Source of the DNA: Vibrio penaeicida
Lineage (GTDB): Bacteria > Pseudomonadota > Gammaproteobacteria > Enterobacterales > Vibrionaceae
NCBI RefSeq assembly: GCF_030689305.1
Contig: NZ_JAUYVM010000004.1
Span: 186,001-250,000 of the forward strand
Length of the DNA: 64,000 nt
Direction of reading: 5' to 3'
The translations under genes were made by a program, and so were the position numbers. A model generated the notes under the pieces. That model did not search any database, had not been told where the DNA came from, and saw only the letters and a list, made by a program, of their open reading frames with translations. This document shows, one piece after another, positions 36,807-46,145 of this stretch; within the stretch, counting starts at the first letter, position 1; each line of letters begins with the position of its first letter.

Positions 36807-37427
36807 CTATTCGTTTGTGGTTTCATTTTTTAGAAAAGGTGCAATTTCTTGTGCTACAAAGCCTGAAATCCATGGTTGTGCTTCTGGCTTAGGGTGTAAA
36901 CCGTCACTCATCATCCACTCAGGCTTTAAGATAACTTGCTCTAAAAAGAATGGAAGCAAAGGAATTTTATACTCTAGAGCGAGGTCTTCATAAATAGCGG
37001 CAAACATATTGCTATAGCGCATGCCATAATTGGGTGGGACACGAATTTGCATTAGCAGTGCTTTAGCGCCAGATTGTTCACTGATTTCAATCAGCTCTCT
37101 TAGGTTTTTAGTGATCGTTTTAGGTGGGAATCCACGTAAACCATCATTAGCCCCGAGCTCTATCAAAACCCAATCTGGGGAGTGTGTGCCTAATAAACCC
37201 GATAGTTTGGCAAGTCCATTACCCGTTGTATCGCCAGAAACGCTGCTGTTCACGACAGTGACATTCAGATTGTGTTCACTCAACGAATGAGATAGTAGAG
37301 ACGGCCAGCTTTGCTCTGCCTTCATTTGATAGCCAGCACTCAAGCTATCGCCCAAAATAAGTAAAGTTTGACTAAACGTCGTGTTAGAAAATAAAACACA
37401 TAATAAGATCGAAAGGAAACGCAACAT
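36807..37427 (-). CDS. tesA: TesA, periplasmic acyl-CoA thioesterase I / lysophospholipase L1 (GDSL)
   Basis: A 206-residue SGNH hydrolase with a signal peptide ([19 protein letters not shown]). Block I LLILGDSLSAGYQM (catalytic Ser), block III ELGANDGLRG (Asn) and block V MSDGLHPKPEAQP (Asp and His) are intact. Its start codon overlaps that of the divergent ybbA gene (the shared CATG at 37425-37428), so its promoter must lie inside ybbA. The tesA|ybbA-ybbP arrangement is the one known in E. coli. Confidence 0.95.
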   Translation of the reverse strand: MLRFLSILLCVLFSNTTFSQTLLILGDSLSAGYQMKAEQSWPSLLSHSLSEHNLNVTVVNSSVSGDTTGNGLAKLSGLLGTHSPDWVLIELGANDGLRGFPPKTITKNLRELIEISEQSGAKALLMQIRVPPNYGMRYSNMFAAIYEDLALEYKIPLLPFFLEQVILKPEWMMSDGLHPKPEAQPWISGFVAQEIAPFLKNETTNE

Positions 37428-38100
37428 GCCATCATCCGTTATAAGAGCTGAATCAGTTTCTAAACAAGTTACTACTAATCAAGAACATTTAACAATCCTT
37501 GAAAACGTAAATTTGGAAATTAGCCGCGGCGAAAGCGTCGCCATAGTAGGCACATCTGGTGCAGGAAAGTCGACATTAATGACATTGCTCGCGGGTTTAG
37601 ATACGCCATCTGAAGGGGAAATTACGCTACTTGATAAGCCTTTATCAAAACTCGACGATGAAGCTCGTGCCGCACTACGCAGCGAAACGGTCGGTTTTGT
37701 TTTTCAAAGCTTCCTTTTGATTCCAAGTCTAACGGCATTAGAAAATGTTACTTTACCCTGCCTTTTAAAAGGTGAAGATGAAGATACAGACCGAGCTCGC
37801 TCATTGTTAGAGTCTGTAGGGTTGAGCCATCGAGAGAATCATCTTCCCACTCAGCTTTCAGGTGGTGAACAACAACGCGTGGCTTTAGCTAGGGCCTTTA
37901 TGATAAAACCGAAAATCCTGTTTGCCGATGAACCCACGGGAAACCTCGATCAACATACTGCTGCGAATATTATTGAGCGACTGTTTGAGATGAATAAGCA
38001 ACACGGTACGACATTAGTGCTTGTTACACATGATCCTGAACTTGCAAAGCGTTGTGATAGAACGTTCCACATGCAAGCAGGTCACTTGGAGGTGGCATAA
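37426..38100 (+). CDS. ybbA: YbbA, ABC transporter ATPase of the LolD/MacB type
   Basis: A 224-residue ATPase with Walker [10 protein letters not shown] near residue 45, Q-loop [18 protein letters not shown], signature [15 protein letters not shown] and Walker [13 protein letters not shown]. It pairs with the FtsX-like permease encoded next, whose start overlaps its stop (TAATG). The ATG at 37426 has AAAGGAAA upstream. The longer frame from 37381 would run into tesA. Proposed roles of YbbA-YbbP include envelope lipid or lipoprotein handling; not proven. Confidence 0.93.
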   Translation: MPSSVIRAESVSKQVTTNQEHLTILENVNLEISRGESVAIVGTSGAGKSTLMTLLAGLDTPSEGEITLLDKPLSKLDDEARAALRSETVGFVFQSFLLIPSLTALENVTLPCLLKGEDEDTDRARSLLESVGLSHRENHLPTQLSGGEQQRVALARAFMIKPKILFADEPTGNLDQHTAANIIERLFEMNKQHGTTLVLVTHDPELAKRCDRTFHMQAGHLEVA

Positions 38101-40571
38101 TGGAAGAAGTGCAAACCCCAGTTGCCACGCCCAAGCTTAAAATGCCCAATCGACAACTATTTCGTTGGAGTATTAGAGAAATCAGACAAGGTCAACTTTG
38201 GCCTATTTCAGCTGCACTCACATTGATCATTGCCTGTATTTTTGCCCTTAGCGCACTGGCCGATAGAATGGAGCAGGTCATCGTTAAACAGGGAAAAGAT
38301 GCTCTAACTGCTGACTCTGTGTTTGTATCTGCCAATCCAATTCCTGATCATTTGCTAGATCAAGTAGCCAAACAAAACCTACAGACAACCAATCTAACGC
38401 GATTTGCGACAATGGCATTTAGCGAAGAAGACATGCAATTGGTGACGGTTAAAGCAGTGGGAGATGAGTACCCTTTGCGTGGAGAACTGATCTTAACTGG
38501 CGATGAAGGTATTCGATCTACTGTCCGCCCTGGTGAGCTATGGATAGAACCGCGTGTGCAAGATCAGCTTGGTACTAAAGTGGGTGACGTTGTCACGATA
38601 GGGGATGCAGACCTAAAAGTTTCAGGCATCATAACTGAAGAGCCCGGTTTGTCTTTTAATCCGTTCCAGCAAATGCCTTCGGTGATGATCAACTCCGCCG
38701 ACATTGATAAAACCGGCGCATTACAGGTTGGTAGCCGTGTTCAATTCCGGCTGTTTCTCAACGGCGACGCTGCTGCAATTCAAAAAATTGTTGATGATAC
38801 AGAGTTAACTCCGAGTGATAGATGGCTGACAGAAAATACACAAAGCCGAACTTCTGACGTATTTACTCGAACCAAGCAATACCTTTCTCTAACCGTCGCA
38901 ATAGTCATATTGATGGCCGCAACGACGCTCGTATTAACTTGCCAACATTATGTAGCCAACAGACGCCAGACTATTGCAATGTTAAAGAGTATTGGTGCAA
39001 GCAAAAACTGGATTGCGAGATGGCTGTGGGTTCAATTAGGTGTGTTGTTTGCCATTGGCATCACCTTCGGCATTGCCATTGGTATAGGCTTGGAAGTACT
39101 TCTCCGTTTACCGATGGGCGATCTACTCCCTGATCCATTACCTTCGTACGGATCGGCTCCTTATCTGTATTCTGTGGTGACATGTATTCTGATCAGCGTA
39201 CCTGCACTTGGTATTCCGCTTTTACATTTACTCAATACTCCCGCGCTAAACGTGATACAGGAATCTACTAAGTCTATTAGTAAAAAATCGTTGTTATTGC
39301 TTTTAGTTCCTGTGATTCCAATGCTGATAGTCTACGGCGGCAACTTAATGGTGTGGATGGTGTTGGTTGGCATCGTTGTACTGTTTGTATTACTTGGAAT
39401 AGTCAGTACGTTGATAACACGACTTGTCGCTAAGTTACCAATGAACACAACAATGAAGCTTGCTGTAAGCCGACTTAATCGTACCAGTGTGGCGAGTGGC
39501 GTTCAGTTTGCTGCATTGGCGTTGTCTCTGATGCTGCTTTCTATTATCTGGTTAGTAAGAACAGATTTACTTAGCGACTGGCAACAAACACTACCTGAAA
39601 ACGCCCCTAATGTGTTTTCTTTAAACATCGCATCTACAGAAATTGACGATTATCTTGAAACTCTTGATGGTAACGTCCAAGAACGATCTGATGCATATCC
39701 AATAATACGCGGACGGGTAAGTACGATTAATAATGTGCTCGCAAAAGATTACGTATTGAGTAAAAAAGGCTCTGAAGAAGAGACAGATGCACTCAGCCGA
39801 GAGTTAAACTTTACGTGGGCAGATCAGATTCCTGCACATAATGAGTTATTGGAAGGAAGCTGGGTCGGTAAAGGCTCTGTTTCGGTCGAACAAGAGGTCA
39901 TGACAGAGCTGGGGCTTGAGATTGGAGATACACTCAGTTTTGTGATTAATGGTGTAACGGTTGAAGCCAAGGTCGATTCTGTTCGTTTCGTAGAGTGGCG
40001 AGAGATGAAACCGAACTTTTACTTTATATTTTCACCGGACGTTTTGGCGAGTATCCCATCAACTTATCTGGTTAGTTTCAGAATTGAGGAAGAAAATAAA
40101 CCTTTCTTAACGACGTTATCTCGCTCATTCCCAACGGTTAGCGTGATGGATATCAGTACAATGGGCGCTAAAATTCAGGAGCTTTTGAGCCAAATAGTAT
40201 GGGCAATTACTGTTTTAGCTGGCCTTGGCGTACTAGCTGGATTGATGCTTATCTTTACACTTCTGAGACTGAGTCTTTCACAGCGACAACAAGAAATTCG
40301 ATTGTATCGAACACTGGGAGCTTCAAAGAAACGAATTTCAAATACCCTGTGGTGTGAATTTGGTTTGATGGCGGTTACAGCTGGTGTGATCGCAAGCTTT
40401 GGCGCTGAAGCAAGTGTCGCAAGCCTGATGAAGTGGGGCTTTGAATTAACACCTAATGCACATCCATGGCTATGGGTTCTCTTACCATTGCTCAGTTTTT
40501 TGACGTTAGGATTGGTTCTTAACACTTTGATAAAGCGCTTGTTAATACCAGTGAATAAGGGCGCATATTAA
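38100..40571 (+). CDS. ybbP: YbbP, FtsX/MacB-type permease of the YbbA transporter
   Basis: An 823-residue permease with ten predicted membrane helices: one near residue 40, a group of three near 255-375, further helices around 395-470, and three near 700-810. Large extracytoplasmic MacB_PCD-like domains lie between (about 60-240 and 490-690). FtsX repeats are visible at TLVLTCQHYVANRRQTIAMLKSIGASKNWI and LLRLSLSQRQQEIRLYRTLGASKKRI. Together with YbbA it is an envelope mechanotransmission-type ABC system, substrate unknown. Confidence 0.93.
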   Translation: MEEVQTPVATPKLKMPNRQLFRWSIREIRQGQLWPISAALTLIIACIFALSALADRMEQVIVKQGKDALTADSVFVSANPIPDHLLDQVAKQNLQTTNLTRFATMAFSEEDMQLVTVKAVGDEYPLRGELILTGDEGIRSTVRPGELWIEPRVQDQLGTKVGDVVTIGDADLKVSGIITEEPGLSFNPFQQMPSVMINSADIDKTGALQVGSRVQFRLFLNGDAAAIQKIVDDTELTPSDRWLTENTQSRTSDVFTRTKQYLSLTVAIVILMAATTLVLTCQHYVANRRQTIAMLKSIGASKNWIARWLWVQLGVLFAIGITFGIAIGIGLEVLLRLPMGDLLPDPLPSYGSAPYLYSVVTCILISVPALGIPLLHLLNTPALNVIQESTKSISKKSLLLLLVPVIPMLIVYGGNLMVWMVLVGIVVLFVLLGIVSTLITRLVAKLPMNTTMKLAVSRLNRTSVASGVQFAALALSLMLLSIIWLVRTDLLSDWQQTLPENAPNVFSLNIASTEIDDYLETLDGNVQERSDAYPIIRGRVSTINNVLAKDYVLSKKGSEEETDALSRELNFTWADQIPAHNELLEGSWVGKGSVSVEQEVMTELGLEIGDTLSFVINGVTVEAKVDSVRFVEWREMKPNFYFIFSPDVLASIPSTYLVSFRIEEENKPFLTTLSRSFPTVSVMDISTMGAKIQELLSQIVWAITVLAGLGVLAGLMLIFTLLRLSLSQRQQEIRLYRTLGASKKRISNTLWCEFGLMAVTAGVIASFGAEASVASLMKWGFELTPNAHPWLWVLLPLLSFLTLGLVLNTLIKRLLIPVNKGAY

Positions 40572-40596
40572 AGCCTTGTGAATAACTCATGATGAC

Positions 40597-40664
40597 TTAT
40601 CCACAAAATCAGTGGATAAATAATTGGATAACTTTGGGCGAATAATCGGTACACATTCGCCCAA
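40597..40664. other. inverted DnaA-box-like pair and long hairpin after ybbP
   Basis: TTATCCACA (40597-40605, the DnaA-box consensus) faces an inverted TTATCCACT (40611-40619), together making the 8-bp hairpin TTATCCAC/GTGGATAA. A second hairpin, TTGGGCGAAT/ATTCGCCCAA (40634-40643, 40655-40664), has a 10-bp stem. It may end the ybbAP transcript, although no T-run follows directly. Confidence 0.5.
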
Positions 40665-40742
40665 GCCAATGGCTAAGGAACTTCAACGCAATTTGTTATT
40701 CACAAATCCGAAATGTGTTTAATTTAAGGCAATTTCGTCAAG

Positions 40743-40761
40743 TTTTTTTTAAGTTTTTTTT
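40743..40761. other. phased T8 tracts (probable curved DNA)
   Basis: Two identical AAG-T8 units (T-runs 40743-40750 and 40754-40761) are 11 bp apart, in phase with the helix. This is an intrinsic-curvature or UP-element-like layout about 100 bp before the FAD oxidoreductase start. Confidence 0.45.
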
Positions 40762-40859
40762 GATCGTTCTTTATAACTAAAAGGTACAAGAAAAATGTGA
40801 TTTTCTTCAAATGAATATCTGAGTAAAATACTTATGTACTTAAAAAACGTATTAAAGAC

Positions 40860-42320
40860 ATGACCCTCATAAAAAATAAAGAGCAGAAGACATTAAGTGT
40901 TGGAATCATTGGTGGTGGTATTGCAGGTTCTACCGCCGCCCTCAAATTTTCAGAGCTAGGTTTAGATGTAACTCTGTTTGAAAAACGCGACAGCTTAGTT
41001 AATGGTCCACCCATCTGCCACCTTCATGCCGGTGGTAACTTGTATCGTGAAATATCCGAGAAACAATGTGCAGAATTGCTTCGTCAATCTATCGATACGG
41101 TAAAGCTATTTCCTCATACTATTAACATCAGACCCACAGTAATAGTTACACCGACCACAGATGATGGAAGTGCAGGTGAGATTCTCACACGCCTTGATTT
41201 TCTTCAGAACTATTACCAATCATTAGTAGATGAGGATGAGTCGAATGCTGTTTTGGGGGATCCTCAAAACTATTACGTAACGTATGAAAAAGAGCAGCTA
41301 ACGGCGCTACGTGAGAAAACGCAACCAGAGAAGCCTGCTACATTTGATGATTGGATGATTCCTTTTGCTCGGCATACCAACCTAGATAATATTAAGTACC
41401 CAGTCGTCGCCGTACAGGAATTTGGTTGGAGTGTTTTCAGGCTTTCTTCGACTCTCGACTTGGCGCTAGCAAGCAAAATCAACTGCGATTTGCGCATGGA
41501 GACTAAAGTTGAAAAGGTTGAAAAAAGCAATGGTGGATGGTGTATCACTCATTCTCGATTAAGCGAAGAAACTACCCAATATACTCAGGTAGATTACCTC
41601 ATTAATGCAGGTGGCTTTGAAACGGGTATGGTCGACGACTGGACACAACGCCCAAAGCAAAGGTTCGTGGAATTTAAAGCCGCTTATGTTACGCGCTGGG
41701 AAGATTGCGATCAGCAATGGCCTGAAGTTATATTTCACGGGCAAAGAGGTACTCCAAACGGAATGGCACAGCTAACCCCTTATGCGGACGGCGTTTTTCA
41801 GCTACACGGGATGACGGAAGACATTACGCTATTTCATGATGGGCTAGTCACAAGCAATGACAAAAGCTCTCAGCCAGCATTACCCAACTACTTGTTTTCC
41901 AAAATCGAAGAAGGGTGGTCAGAGTCAGAACAATTGACGCGTACTAATCGCGCAATCGAGCATATTGCTCAGTTTATTCCCTCTTTTGCTAGTGCAGAAA
42001 TGGCGAGCAAACCTCTATATGGTGCACAGCAAATACCAGGTGAAGATTCTACATTAAGAGCGTCTGACATTTCGGTAGAAGGGACTAACTATGCGCGTAT
42101 GGAAATTGTGAAGGCTTCATCAGCGATAGAAGCATCGAATCAGATAGCCGCACACATGCACTCACAACAGATGATTTCAGAGAAGCAGCGTTTCCAATCC
42201 TACGAGCTTTTAAATGGCGTCCAAGAATCAGACGTTGTCGGAAGGGCGGTAGAGCTGGCGATACAAAGAGATTACCCAGAAGAGTTAGCACTTGTTGCTG
42301 GTGTATCTAAACCTATTTAA
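40860..42320 (+). CDS. FAD-dependent oxidoreductase (DAO-like), substrate unknown
   Basis: A 486-residue cytoplasmic flavoprotein. The N-terminal dinucleotide-binding motif is VGIIGGGIAGSTAALKFSELGLDVTLFEKR (GxGxxG then acidic end of strand 2), followed by HLHAGGNLYREIS, and a second FAD-contact region YLINAGGFETGMVDDW near residue 250. The C-terminal part is unlike named amine or amino-acid oxidases that I know. It is convergent with the phosphonate-type transporter genes and separated from them by a bidirectional terminator. The context therefore does not show cotranscription. Confidence 0.8.
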   Translation: MTLIKNKEQKTLSVGIIGGGIAGSTAALKFSELGLDVTLFEKRDSLVNGPPICHLHAGGNLYREISEKQCAELLRQSIDTVKLFPHTINIRPTVIVTPTTDDGSAGEILTRLDFLQNYYQSLVDEDESNAVLGDPQNYYVTYEKEQLTALREKTQPEKPATFDDWMIPFARHTNLDNIKYPVVAVQEFGWSVFRLSSTLDLALASKINCDLRMETKVEKVEKSNGGWCITHSRLSEETTQYTQVDYLINAGGFETGMVDDWTQRPKQRFVEFKAAYVTRWEDCDQQWPEVIFHGQRGTPNGMAQLTPYADGVFQLHGMTEDITLFHDGLVTSNDKSSQPALPNYLFSKIEEGWSESEQLTRTNRAIEHIAQFIPSFASAEMASKPLYGAQQIPGEDSTLRASDISVEGTNYARMEIVKASSAIEASNQIAAHMHSQQMISEKQRFQSYELLNGVQESDVVGRAVELAIQRDYPEELALVAGVSKPI

Positions 42321-42355
42321 CATCGCCTGAAAGTATCCGAAGTCTCGAGCGTAAT

Positions 42356-42386
42356 AAAAAGCCCAGAAGACAATTCTGGGCTTTTT
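42356..42386. terminator. bidirectional Rho-independent terminator
   Basis: AAAAAGCCCAGAA-GACAA-TTCTGGGCTTTTT forms an 8-bp core stem extended by A/T pairs. T-runs are present on both strands. It serves the FAD oxidoreductase (plus) and the phn operon (minus). Confidence 0.9.
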
Positions 42387-42418
42387 ACATTGGTTATTTC
42401 CGTTTGATCTAATCCTAA

Positions 42419-43222
42419 TCAGATAAGCTTCTTTCGAATTTGAATAACCAACGCTTCTGCTAATACAACGACAACAAAGATGCTCAACAGAATCACAGAA
42501 ACTTTTTGCCATTCAAATAGATTCATGGCGTCACTTAGAAGTACACCAACACCACCAGCACCAACCAAACCCAGAACTGCCGATTCGCGTACATTAATAT
42601 CCCAACGGAAAAGTACAATAGAATAGAACGCGGGCATAATTTGAGGCCAATACCCTTTTATCAAAATGCTTGCTGTTGAAGCACCTGTTGCTCTTAGCGC
42701 TTCAATTGTGCCCATGTTGACTTCGGTAATCGCCTCTGCAAGCAACTTACCAACGAATCCGATGCTTCGAATTGCAATCGCCATGATGCCAGCAATAACT
42801 CCGGGACCAAAGAACGCGATAAATAGCAGCGCCCAAACCAAAGAGTTGATGGAGCGGGATGATACTAGAAAGAACTGCGCAATCCAGTTGATGGTTTTGT
42901 ACGGTGTAATGTTAGGGGCATTTAGCAACGCTAATGGCACGGCGAAAATTAGTGTAAACAATGTACCCAGTGTCGCGATATGTAATGTCTCGATAAGCGC
43001 TTCATGTACACTCTCTGGGTAAAAACCATATTCAAGTGGAACCATTCGCTTAAACATATCGGCGAACTGGGCCGGAGCGTCGTATAAAAACTCAGGAATG
43101 ACTTCGACAGTTTGCCAAGACCAAACCAGTGCCATAACGAAACAAAAGTAAGCGGCATATCGCATCAGTTTTTCTGATGTGGTAAATCGTTCCCAGTGAT
43201 GATCAATATTTGCAGTCGTCAT
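42419..43222 (-). CDS. phnE: phosphonate-type ABC permease 2
   Basis: A 267-residue inner-membrane permease (PhnE family) with about six helices. The EAA-loop equivalent is AEAITEVNMGTIEALRATGAS near residue 165, and the C-terminal block RESAVLGLVGAGGVGVLLSDAMN is characteristic of PhnE proteins. It overlaps the upstream permease by one base. The two differ enough to form a heterodimer. It is the last gene of the phnD-phnC-phnE-phnE unit. Confidence 0.92.
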   Translation of the reverse strand: MTTANIDHHWERFTTSEKLMRYAAYFCFVMALVWSWQTVEVIPEFLYDAPAQFADMFKRMVPLEYGFYPESVHEALIETLHIATLGTLFTLIFAVPLALLNAPNITPYKTINWIAQFFLVSSRSINSLVWALLFIAFFGPGVIAGIMAIAIRSIGFVGKLLAEAITEVNMGTIEALRATGASTASILIKGYWPQIMPAFYSIVLFRWDINVRESAVLGLVGAGGVGVLLSDAMNLFEWQKVSVILLSIFVVVVLAEALVIQIRKKLI

Positions 43223-44007
43223 CAGAAAATCCTCCGAACGATGTTAGATAAGAATTCACCAATTAAGATCAAGGTAATGATAGTAATTAGGATCGCTGCA
43301 ACAAAGTCATAATCGAACCTTTGGAATGCAGAAAAAAGAGTTCCACCAAGACCACCAGCACCTACAATTCCGACCATAGTCGAGTTGCGCAGATTCGAGT
43401 CCAATTGATAGCTCGAAAATCCGATAAAGCGAGAAAACACTTGAGGCATAACTGCGAATAAAACAACGCTGATAAAACTTGCTCCTGTTGCTCGAATTGC
43501 TTCAACTTGTTTGAAAGAAATTTCCTCAATCGCTTCAGCAAAAAGCTTTGCAATGAATCCGATGGAAGCGACAACAAGTGTAAGAATCCCCGCTAACGCC
43601 CCAAAACCCACAGCCTTAACAAACAGTATTGCGATGATCACAGGGTGAAATGAACGACAAAGAGCAATGACCCCTCGCACAGGCGTATTGACAACTAGAG
43701 GCATCATATTTCGAGCTGCAAGTAACCCTAAAACCAACGATATAACAATGCCAAAAAAGCTCGAAATGATCGCTATTTGTAGGCTTTCGGCAAGACCATC
43801 AAGGAGCAAATTACTTCTAGAGAAATCTGGCGGAAACATACGAGAAAGGAGACGCTCACTCTCTCCAATACCGATTATAATCCTGTCCAAACTTAGCCCT
43901 AACGACGAGAAGCTGTAAACCAAATACGCAAAGACACCAACCCAAATAAGCTTGCTCGACCAGTGAGCTTTGAATGGGTTTTGTTGATTGGCGGTTAATC
44001 CAGCCAT
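43222..44007 (-). CDS. phnE: phosphonate-type ABC permease 1
   Basis: A 261-residue PhnE-family permease with [22 protein letters not shown] as the ATPase-contact loop near residue 155 and [23 protein letters not shown] near the C-terminus. CGGAGGTG precedes the ATG. It overlaps the end of phnC by 13 bases and the next permease by one base, indicating tight coupling. Confidence 0.93.
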   Translation of the reverse strand: MAGLTANQQNPFKAHWSSKLIWVGVFAYLVYSFSSLGLSLDRIIIGIGESERLLSRMFPPDFSRSNLLLDGLAESLQIAIISSFFGIVISLVLGLLAARNMMPLVVNTPVRGVIALCRSFHPVIIAILFVKAVGFGALAGILTLVVASIGFIAKLFAEAIEEISFKQVEAIRATGASFISVVLFAVMPQVFSRFIGFSSYQLDSNLRNSTMVGIVGAGGLGGTLFSAFQRFDYDFVAAILITIITLILIGEFLSNIVRRIF

Positions 44008-44765
44008 GATTCACCTCCGTAGATGACCTTGAGATCGTCTTCGGTAATACCACTAGGGTGCCCGTCATAATGAACTGAGCCTCCACACATTCCGATGATT
44101 CGCTTTGCAAAACGTTTAGCTAGGTTAACGTCATGAATGTTAACTAACACCGGGATCTGGTTCTTTTCTGCAAGCTGCTCCATCAGCTCCATGATCTCGA
44201 CTGCGGTTTTAGGGTCGAGTGAAGAGGTGGGTTCGTCTGCTAGAAGAATGTAAGGATCCTGCATAACAGCGCGTGCAATTCCTACGCGTTGCCTCTGACC
44301 GCCAGACAAGCTATCGGCTCTTTGATTGGCGAAATCGGATAAGCCCACAAAATTGAGTAGCTCAAATGCTTTATTGATGTCTTCTTGTGAATAGTTACGA
44401 CGCCATGCGTTCCAAGCGCTCATGTATCCCAGTCGACCAGTGAGCACATTCTCAATCACTGTTAACCGTTCAACCAGATTATATTCCTGAAACACCATAC
44501 CTATGTGACGGCGTAACATGCGAAGTGGTGTACCTTGTAATTTCGTTAAATCTTCGCCATTAAAGATAATTTCACCAGATGTAGGGTCGTTTAGTCGGTT
44601 AATGCAACGGAGGAGCGTACTTTTACCCGTACCAGAAGGACCTATGATCGCAACAATACCTGGCTCCTGAATGTCGACATCTATGCCTTTGAGAATCGGT
44701 TTTCCTGGGACGTAAGAATGCTGTAGTTGATTGATGGCAATGCCACGAGGACGAGTACTTGTCAT
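43995..44765 (-). CDS. phnC: PhnC, phosphonate-type ABC transporter ATPase
   Basis: A 256-residue ATPase with Walker [10 protein letters not shown] near residue 38, Q-loop [24 protein letters not shown] (the GRLG extension is typical of PhnC), signature [15 protein letters not shown] and Walker [14 protein letters not shown]. It energises import of phosphonate, phosphite or a phosphate ester captured by PhnD. Its end overlaps the first permease gene. Confidence 0.95.
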   Translation of the reverse strand: MTSTRPRGIAINQLQHSYVPGKPILKGIDVDIQEPGIVAIIGPSGTGKSTLLRCINRLNDPTSGEIIFNGEDLTKLQGTPLRMLRRHIGMVFQEYNLVERLTVIENVLTGRLGYMSAWNAWRRNYSQEDINKAFELLNFVGLSDFANQRADSLSGGQRQRVGIARAVMQDPYILLADEPTSSLDPKTAVEIMELMEQLAEKNQIPVLVNIHDVNLAKRFAKRIIGMCGGSVHYDGHPSGITEDDLKVIYGGESWLD

Positions 44766-44874
44766 CGTTTATTCCTTGTATTCGAAAAAGCCTATGCCCT
44801 ACCCAAGGGAGGGCATAGGAAAGTGATGAGTGTTTAAATTAGATTTATTGTCTAGGGTCAACAGACCCTTGGTG

Positions 44875-45915
44875 TTACTGGTTTTTGGCTTGTTTAGCGA
44901 GTTCCGCCGCTTTCTTCTTAGCACGTTTAGCGGCTTCTTTTTCTGCTAGCTTTTTAAGCCCTGTTTTGGTGTAAGCGGTACCAGTAGCGTGTGCGATGTT
45001 GCGGATTACCGCCCAATCTTCTTTGTAAGTTATAGGAGCAAAGCGATCAGCGCCTTTGAAAGTCGCGCTCATTTCCGGCGTAAAGCGATAGGATGAAAAC
45101 GCTTCTTTGATTTTTTCGACTAATTCAGGGTTGAGATCATGAGAGTAGCCAAAAGCAGAAGTTGGGAATCTAGGACTGCGATAAATGATCTTAAGTGCAC
45201 TTTCGTCAACTCGACCTGCTGCTACCATTCGGTCGTAAACATCTGATGCGACGGGTGCAGCATCGTAGTCACCATTAAATACGCCAAGAATAGATTGATC
45301 GTGTTTGCCAGAGTAAAGAACTTTGTAATCTTTGTCTGGAACTATCCCTTTATTTGGAAAGAGTGCTCTAGGCGCTAGGTTACCAGAGTTTGATGAAGCT
45401 GATGTGTGAGCAACACGTTTGCCTTTCAAATCGTCCATGGTATTGATGCCGCTATCTTTTCGAACGATCGTAACTAAGTTATAGCCTTGGAAACCGTTTT
45501 CGTTGCCTTTTACAGCAATAGGCACGTAACCCGCAAGGTTTACAGCATAGCCTGTTGGACCTGTTGAGAATCCAGCAACGTGCAGTCTTCCTGAACGCAT
45601 GGCTTCAACTTGTGCTGAGTTTGAGTGTACTGTGTAGTAAATGACGCGCTTGCCAGTAATTTTAGTCAGGTGTGCTTGAAAATCGGCGAACGCATCTTTG
45701 TATATAGCGGGGTCTTCAACAGGAGTATATGTAAAGACCAATGTACTTGGGTCGCGCCAGTCGTCTTTGTTTTTTGGTGTGTCAGCAACAAGGTCATTGT
45801 TTTCATCACAATACCGGTCATCCAATACACCTCTATTTTCACACGTCTGCGCAAATGCTAATGAAGGCAAAAGCAGGGAGGTAGCAATAAGTAATCCTTT
45901 AGGTGCTAATTTCAT
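44875..45915 (-). CDS. phnD: PhnD-family phosphate/phosphite/phosphonate-binding protein
   Basis: A 346-residue periplasmic binding protein with a signal peptide ending SLAFA. The domain of the PhnD family begins FTYTPVEDPAIYKDAFADFQAHL, and the ligand-loop SASSNSGNLAPRALFPNKGI (with the family's T/S-S-x-S-G cluster) is kept. Unusual ends: an N-terminal insert with two Cys and a calcium-loop-like DENNDLVADTP, and a Lys/Ala-rich C-terminal helix of about 25 residues. The ligand could be phosphonate, phosphite or a phosphoester; no phosphonate-cleaving gene is nearby. Confidence 0.92.
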   Translation of the reverse strand: MKLAPKGLLIATSLLLPSLAFAQTCENRGVLDDRYCDENNDLVADTPKNKDDWRDPSTLVFTYTPVEDPAIYKDAFADFQAHLTKITGKRVIYYTVHSNSAQVEAMRSGRLHVAGFSTGPTGYAVNLAGYVPIAVKGNENGFQGYNLVTIVRKDSGINTMDDLKGKRVAHTSASSNSGNLAPRALFPNKGIVPDKDYKVLYSGKHDQSILGVFNGDYDAAPVASDVYDRMVAAGRVDESALKIIYRSPRFPTSAFGYSHDLNPELVEKIKEAFSSYRFTPEMSATFKGADRFAPITYKEDWAVIRNIAHATGTAYTKTGLKKLAEKEAAKRAKKKAAELAKQAKNQ

Positions 45916-46108
45916 CTTGAAACCTTTTTGTTGATTTAATGTAAAGGGTCGAGTTTGTTATTGCTAGGAATGTGCCATGTTAATTAAATCTATGAAAACA
46001 AAGAGATATGAAGCTGGGTGTGTTTTTGATTTACAAATGTGTCACATCTGTCCTTTGTTTTTTTATTGTTTGGGTCAAATGTGTCCAAACCGTTTTTATG
46101 AATAATTA

Positions 46109-46129
46109 AGAGCCGCTTTTGGCGGCTCT
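46109..46129 (-). terminator. terminator hairpin after glpQ
   Basis: AGAGCCGC-TTTTG-GCGGCTCT, 8-bp GC-rich stem, 17 bases beyond the glpQ stop. The minus-strand tail is TTAATTATT, a moderate T content. Confidence 0.7.
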
Positions 46130-46145
46130 ATCATTAACTTACCTA

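Noticed and set aside
46015..46075. Possible Pho box before phnD (TGTCACATCTGTCC region)
   Set aside because: The TGTC repeats are 9 rather than 11 bases apart and the flanking bases do not fit the PhoB consensus.
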